Positions 43,061 to 54,913 of a DNA stretch of 64,000 bases are shown one piece after another; within the stretch, counting starts at the first letter, position 1, and every line of letters begins with the position of its first letter. Under the pieces are notes generated by a model. The model searched no databases. It was not told the DNA's origin and saw only the letters and a list, made by a program, of their open reading frames with translations. The position numbers were made by a program, and so were the translations under genes. Source of the DNA: Amia ocellicauda (Eukaryota; Chordata; Actinopteri; Amiiformes; Amiidae); the NCBI RefSeq assembly GCF_036373705.1, contig NC_089856.1:2171501-2235500 (forward strand), in the 5' to 3' direction.

Positions 43061-46000
43061 CCATGTGCGTCGACTGCGTTTAATCGGGTCTGCAGATCAG
43101 CGCCACATGGGAACGGCGAACTAAAACTCGGTTAGGAAATACTTAAGCCGTTTTTCCCACATCTGTAAACGGTTTTCTTTTAAATCAATGCTAAATCTTC
43201 GTTATTGTATGCTTTGATTAAATATGTAGATAAATCGTAAATCTGGGCTTTGCAAAAGTTCAATCTGTGAAAAAAGACACTCGGGGGGGAAAGTTTTCAC
43301 ATGTGGCGCCACACGTTTGTCCACAGGTGTGTCATGTGTGAGTGCATGTGCTCCAGCTGTGCGTCCTGGCCAGTCTGTGTCCCTGGGTCTCTGTGTCTCC
43401 GTGTCTCTGTGTCTCCAGGTCTCCGTGTCCCTGGGTCTCTGTGTCTCCGTGTCCCTGGGTCTCTGTGTCTCCGTGTCCCTGGGTCTCCAGGTCTCCATGT
43501 CCCTGGGTCTCTGTGTCTCCGTGTCCCTGGGTCTCTGTCTCCGGGTCTCTGTGTCTGTGTGTCCCTGGGTCTCTGTGTCTCCGTGTCCCTGGGTCTCTGT
43601 CTCCGGGTCTCTGTGTCTGTGTGTCCCTGTGTCTCCAGGTCTCCGTGTCTCCGTGTCTCCGTGTCTCCGTGTCTCTGTGTCTCCGTGTCTCTGTGTCTCC
43701 GTGTCCCTGGGTCTCTGTGTCTCCGTGTCCCTGGGTCTCTGTGTCTCCGTGTCCCTGGGTCTCTGTGTCTCCGTGTCCCTGGGTCTCCAGGTCTCCATGT
43801 CCCTGGGTCTCTGTGTCCCTGGGTCTCTGTCTCCGGGTCTCTGTGTCTGTGTGTCCCTGTGTCTCCAGGTCTCTGTGTCTCTGGTTCTCTGTGTCTCCAG
43901 GTCTCTGGGTCCCTGTGTCTCTGGGTCCCTGTGTCTCCGGGTCTCTGTGTCCCTGTGTCTCTGGGTCCCTGTGTCCCTGGGTCCCTGTGTCCCTGGATCT
44001 CTGTGTCTCGGCTGGGCTGGGCTGGCCTCTGCTGGCAGCTCTACGCAAAGCAGATGCAGCTGCACACCTGGCCAGCCTGAGCACTGCAGGCCGCACCCTC
44101 GAAAGCTCGATACACTGCTGAGAAACGGGTAAAACGTGACAATTGTACTGTTGATTTTTAAAGAGTCTCTCTTTAATTAGTCATAAAGTAAATGATAATG
44201 AATGTGTCTCTTGTGATGTAGATCTGATTGGACAAGTTAGTCCCTGTGAAAGATTTCCCACACCTGTGTGTTACCTGTCCTGTTTAATAAACCAGTTTTT
44301 CAACATTTCCTCAAAGCCCCGGGGAAGGCAGGAAACGTTGGTCTCTTACGTTGTTTTGCATCGGAGCTATTGAGGGTGCAGCTCTACATTAGGGGCTCCG
44401 CCTGTGAGAGAGGCTGTGCCACACTTTTAGAAAGGCGCCGTGTAGAAACGTCCTGAAACAATCGGGGTTTCAGCACTGAATGGCGAGAACAGCAGCCAGA
44501 AATGACTCCCATTTACTTTTAAAAATGCTTCCTCATTTTTTTGCTGAATCTTTAACCTCGGTTCCCAGTGCAGTTCTGCGTCTCTGCTGTGCATGTGCTA
44601 TTTTACATCGCTTCATCTGTACAGATCCTTCATACTGTCCATGTGGCTGAGCTGAGCTGCGTGCTCAGTTTCCTTGACCCACTGAGGTCAGGCTCTCATC
44701 ACACTGAACACCGTGGTCAACCCATCAAATCCACAAATCAGACTGAGCTCTTCCAGTAGACCTCGCTCCTGTACTGTGAGTTTAATGCAACATTGTAACA
44801 ATAACCCAAAGCAAAATATCATTGAATGAATTAGGGATTCTGTCATTCTCCATATGAATTCAATTCCCACCAATTTCTCCAGTGCGCTATTTCTGTCTGT
44901 GCCAACTAACCTCATTCCTGTAAAAGCTGTGTTTGTGAATAATACAGCAATGATGTAGAAATCGTGGAATTTCGAATAATGTAGACTTAAATAAAACTGA
45001 TTAACTTACTCAATACATCATTTTATTTTTGTATGCACGAGAGCTCTGTGCAAGAGGCTCAAAGATGGGCGGGTTTTTCAGATGACCGCAGACGATATGG
45101 AGGATCTGGAGAGTGTGTTCTCGTAATTACATTTTTTACTAAATGGAAGTGAAAACCAGCTGGCCTGGCTACCAAACTGTAATTAAATTAATTAAAACAT
45201 TAACAGATATTCTTAGATGAAGTGCGACAAATACAACATATGAAAGCCAGTAGCAATTTAATGTAATTTCTGTTTGTTATAGTATGCTATAGGTAGTCAT
45301 TGAACCCTGATTCCCGGAGTATTCCAGCATGCACTGAAACAGTACAATTATATCATAATAATGTATAAATATATTGACCTTTTAAATAATATCGTAAACT
45401 TAAAGCCTAAAAAATGATCAGAATGTGTATGGGTGCTGTAAATTGACCTGCTGCAACTGATGCTGATGCTAATGTTGTTAATCTATCTAATCACATCCGG
45501 GGTCATGAGGGGACAAGGACAATTTTATTTGCATGGTTTTATTTCTAATTTAACGACTATTTTTATATTTTGTTACAATTATGGCTAAAATATACTATTT
45601 CTAATAGTTTAAATTTTTTATTTGATTTCTGGAAATCATCTCGCGACCCCCAGTCGTGACCCCTACTTTGGGAACCACTGGTGTAGAGGGAGGGAGGGGA
45701 AATGTGGTCTAAACACCTAGATTATTTTATTTAAACTGTATATAGAGTTTACACTGTAGATCAAGCCTATGATTTCTTACCAGTATATAAATAGTAGTTT
45801 AATTATTTGTAATGCATTTAAACCTAGTAATGCTTTTCATTTGTAATCGTTGCTGTTTTTTTTTTCACCGTGTCAGCTGTGTTTGTGGATGTTTGAATGT
45901 AATTGTGAAAATAAATTATGATTAAAAGCTGTGCTAAACGGTTAGCCCTTACTTGTTGACGAGTTCAGTTGTTCCTTCCCCAGCAGGGTTGAAAATTCAC

Positions 46001-49000
46001 GGCCTGGTTCAGGGTCGGTGGGACATTATAGTCAGTGGGTAACGTGCCGCACCGCGCCAGTCTGGTTCTGGTTCAGGTCAGATATGCCAGTGGAAAAGGG
46101 GTATTGATGACGCACTCCTCTCTGTGCTCATTGTATTGTGTCAGTAGTATACCGATTGATTTATTGATGGACTCACTCATTCACTCAGTCATTGTTTTGC
46201 TGTGAATCTGCTTGTCAAGACAAGGGTAATAGACCTGCACTGTGATCACTATAGACTTACACATAACAGAACTGAAGAGGTGGTGTAAGAATTAGATCTA
46301 TTCTTTGGCACATAAACTTTGCAGATTTTAGTTCTGTACTTCCAGGCCAGTTGCTCACAGATTGCAACATTCAATTCAAACCTTGTTTTTGTGCCAACCT
46401 CTTCATTTTCCTCTTCCATCCACTCTACTGTGATGCTCTCCATTTGTGCAACTTTCCGCTCCCCAATAAGCCACTCTGTGTCTGTGTATCACACACCTTA
46501 TCCTCGGATACGTTTTCCCAATTGTTTTTTGACTTGAGTCCCAGTCTGGGTTGTCTTTCACTTGGCTGTTGTGTAAACCATTCTCGGCAGATAATACTGT
46601 CCCTCGTGAAGGGCATCACTTTCCCCTTTGCTTTGAGCAATGTCCCCTCAGAGCCCCACGATGGATGTAACCAGCATGACCTGTACAAAGCTTCTACTGT
46701 CGTTCAGGTTTTTCTGTTCCAGTGGATATTCCACTTTTGCATCAGACTGGATTAGATATCGCTCTCCTCATTTTGGGAGGATTGTGATCTGCATGTGACC
46801 CCATGATTAGGACTGCCTGTGTGCATATGAGTGTCTGAAGTCCGAATAATGCTCTTCATACTGCGCTGCTCACGTTTCCACAGGCTTTACTGGGCAGAAC
46901 TGTTTATCTGGGAAAAAGACTGAACTCGCTCTTGAACTAATATACAAATCTTTAAAATCTGTGGCGTCTCATTGAGCTGATGTTGTGAGTGAGAAGGCTC
47001 TGAGACATTCGAACATGGAAAGTGGAGGCCTCCACTCTGAGTCACGTAGAGGGGGCTGTGTGAGAGGGCTTCCTGTGCGTATATCCTTTGAAATATCACC
47101 AGTAGAGAAGAAGGCAATGATATATACAATCGGTGCTTGTTATCCAAGGTGCTCCATGTTTACATGGCCACAGTATAACCAATCGCTCCTAAAGCCATAC
47201 TTCTCAAGTGCCTTTGAAAGGGAACCAAAAATGCCATTGGCCCCCAGTGAGTGAAGTGTGTAAGGGGACAAACCAGGAGCAGGATGACAACAACATCCTG
47301 AAAAAATAAGTAAGAAATCTGGCGTTTCTGTGGCTGTAATCTCGAGTGCTGGAGAGCCATTGGGTCTCTTTCTGTTTTCAACCAGGCCTGCCTTTAAAGA
47401 AGACTGAAACGTGATCGGACGTAATGTATCAAAGTCACATTTTTATTTTATTTTGAAGTATGACGGGGATGGGTGTATCAACCAATTAAAATATTTTCCT
47501 GTGGACCATGTACATCCACTCCCCAGTTCAGTAACTTCACCCCACCCCCATTGTCAACTCCGCAAACCAGGAATTTGTGATTTGAATGCACATGAAAAGG
47601 TAAACCAACCCCCCACCCCAGTCGTCATTTCACCAAACAACCCACCAACTACGCAGTCGCCACTTTGATACACCAGCACCCTCAAGTCAGACGTGGCCCC
47701 CTCATGTTTAGACCTATGTCGACACTGCTGATTTAGAGACATTGAAATGTTCTCACCCTAGAAGATGTTTGGGCAACCCTTGCAATTTAGTTCCTCAGTG
47801 ATGATGGCGTTGTTGTTTTCCAGCTGCTGCTGCAGACTGTCCCATTGTGATTGACCCTCCCACAGTGGTGGTAAGATATGGAGATCCATCATCGGCCAAC
47901 TGCACTGCAACACGGACAACCAGAGGAATGGGCTGGGAGGCATCGGTTGGATCCATAGACATGCAGACGGGTCCCCAGTCTCTCGTCTGGAGCGTCAGCA
48001 ATCTGACTGACTGGGCTGTAGAGCCCAAATGCTACGCAAACTTTGATACGGAGCCAAAGCAGTGTTTGAAAAAGCTCAACATCCTTCTCTACAGTAAGTA
48101 TCCTTATATTTTGATATGGGGCTGTAGCAGAGAATTTGGAAGCACCAGTGAATGAAATTTTTATCTGTTTGTTTCCTTGTAGACTTTTTTCTACTACAAA
48201 TTAACCCTTTCATGTTCCCTCCACAGAGTATCCAGACAGTGTCTCCATCAGCTATAACCCGGCTGGTGCATTGGAGGAAGGGATGCCGTACGTGCAGCAG
48301 TGTGAGGTCCAGAGCATTGCCCCTGCTCAGAATCTCTCTGTGAACTGGTATAGATTTGGGGTGGTGATTCACAGAGAAACCTTCTCCACAGCCAGCAGTA
48401 CAGGACCTGTGACTGTATACCCTAACCTCGTGATCACCCCCAACCGCACTGATGATGGAGCACAGTACAGCTGTGAGATAGAGATGAACCTGGGACCAGG
48501 AGGTCCGCAACCAAATCCTGTCATTAAGTCAAAGATCATCGTTACCACAGTGCTGTGTGAGTTCCACCGCCATGCATGTTGGGCAGATTGGTGCTTGATT
48601 TCTGCACAGGCAGTTCTGACAGTTTTGCACATCGCATCTCAGGACGTCCTGCTCAAAGCGAAGCGAGGGCTGTCTGACCTGTGGTGTCTGATCCCTCGTG
48701 TGGGTTCAACACTGTCCCTCTGGACCGGGCTGTCTGCGTGTGACCCTGAGGGTGTGTTCTCTCGCGTTCAGTGTTTCCGCAGTGGGCAGCTGCGGTGCTC
48801 TTTAGCGAGGGGGGGGGGGTGCTGATCTAGACCAGTTGTATCAGCGTCTGTGTGTGCAGGCATGAGGAGAGTCAGTGCAGAGGAAAGGGTTTCTTCCTGC
48901 GCGTCTGCAGCACTAGAGCACACGGGCTGCTGCGCTGACTGGGTCTGAACACGGGCTGGACAGCCAGGAAGTGTCCCTGAACTCGTGCACAGCCTCGATG

Positions 49001-52000
49001 CGATACTGTCAGATACTGTCAGCCTACAAAGCACTTCTGAAGTCTGTTATCTGTTCCATCAAAGCAAACCCTCTGAGTTGTACAAGACTAAACAAACTGA
49101 CAGAAGATTTCACACAAGCAACCTGAACAGATCTCACTCATTGGTTCTGTGCAAGGCAGGCTGGTTGTTTGACACATAGAGGTGTTTCTCAGAAACGCAA
49201 GAGCATATAAAGGAAGTGAAGTGTCCACAGATCACACCTGGTTTGCAAAACAAAAGTGTTTCAAATGAAGCATTGCAGGCAGAGGAGCTTTGTTTATATA
49301 GGCCCTAGTTATTAGGATTAGCAGGTTAGTCAGAACCACTGCCTAAGGGGAAAGACCTCAGGAAAGACGGATCAAGGGGAAATTGAAAGTATGAAAGGAA
49401 CTCTGCATTCACAGCTCCACAAACAACTATAATGCAATGCATCCTGAAAATACGCAAACACAATGTTCTTCAGATCCGTAAAAACAAGCTTAAATTACTT
49501 CCTGCTTCACCAGTTGCCATCGGACAGATTGCACACTCGAGCCCCAAGGGGTCATGTGTTGGAGCCACACAGTCCGTGGCTCACCCTTATCCAGGGTGAC
49601 TTAGTTTTCACAAGAAACATTTTACAACGTTCCAAAAGTGCAGTAATACAATCGGTACTAAAACCATCTTACAGCGTTCCAAGAGTGCAGGAGTACAGTT
49701 CGTACCAATACATCTTACAATGTCCCATGCGGGGGCAACAGCACCTGGAGTGGACATGGTGTTGGTAACTGGAATGTCCAACTATGACACCCGCAGTAAT
49801 AATATTGAGGACGGGGGGAGGCTCAGCAACTCCTTAATTAGGTTTCCAGCAGGCTGACGCAATGCAATAAAGGGAATATGACGTTTATTGAAACACAGTT
49901 TCCAGAAGAAGGGCAAGAAGTCTGACTAAAAAGATGTTTACAGTGGCTGGAAAGGTAAATTAATTATACTAAATAAAACCACCTTTATTAAAGTAGGGCA
50001 AAAACTATTCTAAAACCTATACTAAAAGTACCCCTCCTCAATAACGCTGCCAAACTAAGTCTCCCAGTTCTCGTCTGCGCTGCCTATTGTGTGTTTGCTC
50101 CCTTCTTACACGGCTAAGCTGCTACTCTGAACCTCAGGGATCCAACAGTGCAGTAATACAAACTTTACAAAATAGCTGTTCAAACTGCTTGTCTGACTGT
50201 AGGTGATAGAAGCGATTTTTACATCTTCAGTGGTGCAGCTGAAATACATTTTCAACACAAATGCGTGTCTTTACCTGCGTAGCGGGGGCTGGAAGGCAGG
50301 AGGACAATAATGTTTCGTGCTGTGCTTGGGTTTCTTTTCATAAACGAGACTTCTTAACCCTTTCTTTTCCAGACAAGCCTGTTTTAAAGGATCCGCATGT
50401 TGAGCATGTGTTAGTTAAACATGGTGTGGAGGACGAATACCTGACCTGCAGCGCCAGCGGTAACCCCGCCCCGAGATACGAGTGGAAATTCCCCCCCGGG
50501 CTTCCCAATGACCAACAACCCCAGTCTGAGGAAAGGGGGACACAGCTGCACCTGTCTCCCGTCTTCCCTGGAGAATATGTGTGTAATGCTACGAACAGCT
50601 ATGGCACAGCGTCCAAGACATTCGTGGTCAGCGTGGAGGAAGGTAAGTTCAAGTCTCCTGTCTTTCCTCCACAGCTTTTCTGGACGCAGTTTTGGGGAGC
50701 CCCTAGCAGTGCGTTTGTGTTGCTTTTCCGAGTTCCCAAATCGTGTTTACAGCCAACAATAAGAATACTACACAAAGCCTCAATACTTCCTTATCAGGTT
50801 GCCCCTCTGCACCACAGTATTCATCTCTGGTTTGTAAAGTAGAACCTGGTAACACCTTCCCAGACCCCTCCACAGATCCACTAGACAATATCACGTTAAC
50901 AGCAACTGTATCGATGATTGTGTGTAGGAATGTGACGCAGGAAGCGAGCTCAGTCCGTCGCTTCTAGTTGTGTTTGTGTAACTCCAATCTCGCTCCTGTT
51001 TTTACCCCGACTCCAGAGTGTGTGGAGAGAGGGAGGGGGTGTTGAAGGGAAGAGAGGGGTGTGGAGTGATGGAGAGAAGACGGAGAGGTGGGAGTTGGGG
51101 AATACAGGGAGTTTTTTGGCGGGGAGGTTGGGCGTTGCCCTGTGTCCATAGTTCACACCTGGTTTCAAATGAAGCATTGCAGGTAGAGGAGTTTTGTTTG
51201 AATAGGCCATAATAATATCCACACTTGTTTTAACCCTGCCTCCAGAGTGTGGAGAGAGAGAGAGAGAGAGAGAGGGGTGGTGGGGGGTTGACAGAGAGAA
51301 GACGCAGAGGTGGGGGGAGATATTCCAGGGAGGTTTGGTGTCACCCTGAGGCAGATGATGTCACACAGGCTGCTTGCACTGACAAATGGAAGCAACTGAG
51401 ACGGACACTTTCTAATGTTTAAGCGTTCATGGCAAGCTGAGCTCCAGGGCACGGAAATGCCACTCAGTACCACACCTGATCTCCATACTACATGAGTTTT
51501 AAACTGAAGTGCGGCAGGAGGACAACCCCCAATCACAGCACAACCAATCAGGGGCAACACTGTCACGAACCCCAGATTACAGGCTTCCTTCCCTCAGTGT
51601 CCGTAGCCTCGCTTCACACAGCGCCGCACCCACGCTCCCTCTCGCTGAACATTAAGACCTGCATCCCTCTGCCTCCTGCGGGGGAAAAATGTTGAAATCC
51701 TATCCTGCCTTTGTCCTTGGTGTGCTGTTACTCCCATCTTGGTTATCAGCAGCTCACATTCCTTTCTTGTAACGTATTATCTGCAAATTACCTTCCAATG
51801 TATCTGGCAAATTAGAGGTTAATGATTATCATTCATGAGTATTGATTATAATATTGATGAGATGAGAAGGCTTAGTTGAGAATGGCCATTTCTAATAACT
51901 ATAGAAGTAATTTGGCAATCAGACACTGTTTGGCCCCTTGAGGGTGTGCTGTCCCAGAAGTGATGTATAAGGTTTGTTCTGATTTTAAAAGTTTGCAGAC

Positions 52001-52674
52001 TCCAAATATTTCTTCTGCCACACTCCCCAGTCTCCGCCCCGGCAGCAGCGACCTCCTCCCTGTGGGTGGGTCCCGATGACCTTGTCCTCAGGCCCAGCCT
52101 GTCAGTCCCTCAGCCAAGTGGGTTCAGGGCAAATAAACTCCATAACTTCAGCTCTACCGTCTTCCACCTGCTGCTGTAGGGGTTTGTCAAACTACTGAAT
52201 AAGTCTCTGGTGTGAAAATTGATTTGATAATATCGACTCCGTGGAGCTGAACGGGAGAGCGGAGGCGTCGGCTACATAAATACCTGACACTGATGATGAG
52301 TGACACTCAAGTTTATATTCACTTTTATTTAGGTCCCGGAATCGCAAGGTGGATTATATTTATGAATTATATCTGCTCTAATACTCATAGGAGTTGGTGT
52401 CTTTGTTTACCGAAAGAGGAGAGACCTGAGGAACTGCTGGGACCAGCAGAACAGCAGAGGAATGCAACATGAGACTTACTGATTAAAAAAGAAAGAAAAT
52501 GAAGATGCTCTGCCCTCAATCCCCCCCTCCACAATAATAATAGATTTTATTCATTTTCTAGGTCGGAGTAGGACCACATTTTGGGCAATACTTGGGTCTG
52601 GGATTGCCGTGACAGTTGTGCTAGTCGTTGGCTACCTAATCCATCGCAGGGCTGGTGAGAACTCTATAATCTAA
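42997..52674 (+). CDS. ICAM-like gene D, whole locus (exons listed separately)
   Basis: Best-preserved member. Plus-strand join: signal peptide 42997-43048, D1 47824-48093, D2 48227-48556, D3 50373-50642, membrane exon 52562-52674. All junctions are AG/GT and phase 1, and the total (52+270+330+270+113) is 1,035 bp, 344 residues plus stop. The product would be a type I membrane protein with three Ig domains and a short RRAGENSII tail. In the family, such proteins bind leukocyte beta-2-type integrins through D1; that role is inferred. A second, frameshifted membrane exon (52333-52482) lies before the used one and would need to be skipped. Intron 1 contains a minisatellite. Confidence 0.65.
43374..44008. 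repeat. Hexamer-based minisatellite in gene D intron 1
   Basis: Tandem 6-bp modules (GTCTCT, GTGTCT, CCGTGT, CCCTGG) form 12- to 24-bp repeats over about 635 bp. Because 6 is a multiple of 3, several frames stay open: SVSPCPWVSV types on plus, RDTETQGHG types on minus. These are not genes; the composition tracks the repeat exactly. Confidence 0.93.
44009..47823. other. Gene D intron 1, body
   Basis: No exon was found. It contains an hAT terminus (45631-45680). 46800-47760 is the inverted homologue of 26270-26960 in gene B intron 1. The last 70 bp match all other D1 upstream flanks. 44100-45630 has no recognisable feature. Confidence 0.5.
45631..45680 (-). mobile_element. hAT terminal fragment
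   Basis: Read on the minus strand it starts CAGTGGTTCCCAAAGTAGGG, a canonical hAT terminal motif, and continues tcacgactgggggtcgcgag. The AT-rich 45480-45630 probably belongs to it. No second end was located. Confidence 0.55.
47824..48093 (+). CDS. Gene D D1 (ICAM N-terminal) exon
   Basis: 270 bp, phase 1-1, acceptor 'gttttccag', donor GTAAGT. The peptide starts [20 protein letters not shown] and includes SSANCTATRTTRGMGWEASV, SNLTDWAVEPKCYAN and PKQCLKKLNILLYS. Sequons NCT and NLT. GWEA aligns with the ICAM integrin-binding glutamate position. Confidence 0.87.
48227..48556 (+). CDS. Gene D D2 Ig exon
   Basis: 330 bp, phase 1-1, acceptor 'tccctccacag', donor GTGAGT. Core: VQQCEVQS, SVNWYRFG, DDGAQYSCEIEM, ending KIIVTTVL. 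Unlike the other D2 copies it has PNRTDDG (sequon NRT) instead of the extra-Cys PSCTDDG, so the unpaired Cys of A-C is absent. Confidence 0.85.
48557..48770 (+). other. Ultra-similar intron flank with open frame after gene D D2
   Basis: Partner of 33424-33637: 214 bp each, two mismatches counted. The D2 frame read through the donor stays open (CEFHRHACWADWCLISAQAV onward) to a stop at 48823-48825. Similarity drops at 48771. Confidence 0.5.
48771..50372. other. Gene D intron between D2 and D3
   Basis: 49250-49330 and 49490-49610 match gene A intron segments in reverse, including the SINE/LINE tail fragment. 48840-48980 matches gene B 23990-24060 in reverse. No exon was found. Confidence 0.5.
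50373..50642 (+). CDS. Gene D third Ig domain exon (D3, C2-type)
   Basis: 270 bp, phase 1-1, acceptor 'tcttttccag', donor GTAAGT. The peptide starts DKPVLKDPHVEHVLVKHGVE and has EYLTCSASGNPAPRYEWKF (B-strand Cys, C-strand Trp) and GEYVCNATNSYGTASKTFVV (Y-x-C, sequon NAT), ending SVEE. This is a standard I/C2-set Ig domain, as found in membrane-proximal ICAM positions. It is the only D3 in the window; genes A, B and C lack it. Confidence 0.85.
50643..52332. other. Gene D intron between D3 and membrane exons
   Basis: Contains purine-rich runs (51010-51080 and (GA)n at about 51256-51275) and blocks homologous in reverse to gene A 460-760 and 1320-1440. 51160-51200 repeats 49250-49300. No exon was seen. 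Confidence 0.5.
52333..52482 (+). pseudogene. Gene D first membrane exon, frameshifted
   Basis: Homologous to 21575-21654 (B) and 80-309 (A). After GPGIARWIIF one extra base (TATG where B has TGG) shifts the frame, destroying the hydrophobic segment. The unshifted frame after that point still encodes ISALILIGVGVFVY, then the basic tail RKRRDLRNCWDQQNSRGMQH and ETY-stop. So the copy is disabled by one base, assuming no sequencing error. The downstream exon at 52562 offers a replacement anchor. Confidence 0.6.
52562..52674 (+). CDS. Gene D terminal membrane-anchor exon
   Basis: Acceptor 'cattttctag', phase 1, joins directly to D3 (G+GT). It encodes RSRTTFWAILGSGIAVTVVL followed by VVGYLIHRRAGENSII and TAA. 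One hydrophobic segment and a short basic tail give type I topology. A GTGAGA after RRA (52655) could be used as a donor to unseen 3' exons, giving the 93-bp form seen in gene B. Confidence 0.65.
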
Positions 52675-53079
52675 AGCTGCGGAGCAGGGCAGCAAAACCC
52701 TGAGAGAAGATGGACGTTTCCCCTCTCTGCTGCGCATGATGGATAACTGCTTTGTGTGATGAGTGTCTGGCTGAAAATGCATGGCTTTGAGCTGGGGAGC
52801 TCGTCAGACTGCAAGGTGGGGGGTGGTGGTTGGTTTCCTAGCTCAAATAGCTGATGTTGGTATCCAGGTCTGTTCCTGTGTTTGTGTGTTTGTTAGTTAG
52901 TTGTTGTTGTTTTTCTCCTCTGACTGAAACACTGTCAGGAGATATCCTAGTCTGCCTGATCTCCACGCTGCATTTCTTTCCCTTCTCGACTCTCCCCACT
53001 CTAACCTCCTCCCCGGTGCTGAAGTCCACGGCTGGCATCTTGTGCCAGACAACCAGAGACAAATAACCAATCGACTCCA

Positions 53080-53965
53080 GGGCCCCATTCGTCGTACCTG
53101 GTTTAATTAATTCAGGCTAACCAGACGTTAGCCAGATTCAGTTAATCCGATGATTTAATTCGGGTATCTCCGTTCCTCAAAGTCGAATAGAGGCTAAACT
53201 TGTCTCGTTAACTGGATCACTACTTAAGAAATAATTTCACACGCATCCAATTTAAATCGGCACGCGTGTAGTAATGGAATGTAACATGGACTGAGTTTGC
53301 TGCAGCAGAACGGTTAGATCTCTATTGTATTGTCATATTTTGCCGTTGTTCTTTTTAAAATATTATACTTTAGTATTATGTTGTACTAATTAATCTGTCT
53401 GATATAAATTGTTTATTCGCCTTTAGCCAAATTAACAGAAAATTATCCCATCATATCGACCTATGAGATGAACACTTTGAACACATTAAAAAAATGAAGC
53501 AATGATTTCTGACAAATAAGATTATTTCCTTCACCTTTCTCAAATCTCTGACACAATGCACAGTCTCTGAACATTCATTAGTCGTGGACATCATTGAATA
53601 ACTGAGTCAAGGATGATGTGCAGTATTATCCAAAATCTGATGCCCTACTGTCTAGCACTGGCATTGTATAATTGTCGTTAAAATTGTCATTCGCAGCTGT
53701 ACATTAATGCTGTGATTTCCTGTTCACAAAATCTGCCTCATTTGGTCCTGAGGTGCCTTGATGTGGATCTGACTCTACAGCACCGATGACTTTGTGGATC
53801 TCTGCATAATGTTGCCATTTCAGAGGGGAGCAGCTTTACGATTAAGGATGTGTTGCTGCAGTAACTCACTCAGTGTGACTTGAAGTTTCTTCGAGGAACA
53901 GGAAAAGCCTGACTTCTGTCACGTTAAACACAAACTCGGTTAGCCAGCTACTAGGAACGGGGCCC
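53080..53965. mobile_element. Non-autonomous DNA transposon with GGGCCCC termini
   Basis: Left end GGGCCCCATTCGTCGTACCT; right end read inward GGGCCCCGTTCCTAGTAGCT. Subterminal regions also pair (taattcaggctaacc with ggttagccagctac). 886 bp, no transposase. The termini fit a Harbinger-like MITE; I could not identify a clear target-site duplication. Confidence 0.6.
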
Positions 53966-54913
53966 AGATCCTCTGCAATTAGATTAATTGTGCTTAGGGG
54001 GGGAAAATAAAGCAGATTGAGGTGGAGACTCGATGGAGGGAGGAGGAGGTTTAACATCTTCCATAGGGGGTGCAGGCAATTCCACTCCTCGAGGCCGGGC
54101 GTCCCGGGGGTTTACAGGTGCCTTTCAAAACATGACAGATTAACGCTTAGAAAAACAAAACAAAAAAATAACTGGTGATTTGGGCCTAATATTGACTTCA
54201 GGGAAGCAATTGAGATCCACGGTGGCATGAAAACCCCAACCCCTCCGACGCACCGGGACAGGAATTGCCCCCCACCCCCCACCGGCTCGTTCTATGTCCT
54301 TGGTGACCAGCATGACTTCTGTCTCAGGCCTTTACTGACAAACTGCTGCCGTGTGGCTGTGCTGTGACGGGCCGCGCTGCCCCTCAGTGAGAGACCCATA
54401 GAGAACCCGTTCTCATGAACCCGCTCTCACACGGGTGCCAGAGAAAGCAGACCTCAACTTGTGCAACATGTTTGTCACCAGAACAGATATTCTCCTTCTC
54501 TTTTTCTCCAGGGGAGGGGGTGGGGGATCACAGATACTAGAGTTTGCTAGATTTTTGTCAAAAAAAAAAAAAAAAAACGGGTTTTTAAAGTGTCAGAAAG
54601 TGTAGTTATCCTAAGGAGGATTTTTATATATTTTTACACAATGTTTTGTTATGTCAGAGAGAGACGGGTGACCAGGCGTGACTGGAGCAGGGCGCACAAT
54701 CCTAGTCCCGGAGAGTCATAATCCGGCCGTCTTTACAGCCTCTGTCGCTGACCACCACTGTAAGACAGTGGAGACGGACGTATACAAGTGGTCCAAAGCT
54801 GCCCTGATTGAGGTCAGCTTAACAGACTGCAGCCCACCAGTACAAAACCGACTGTGCGCCCGGTGTCCAGCATTGTTTATATCGGTCAATCTGTAAATCT
54901 CTGACCTGCCTTA

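Noticed and set aside
43202-44132. Long frames rich in Ser/Val/Cys (plus) or Arg/Asp/Thr/Glu/Gln (minus)
   Set aside because: Produced by a 6-bp-based minisatellite; several frames on both strands are open at once.
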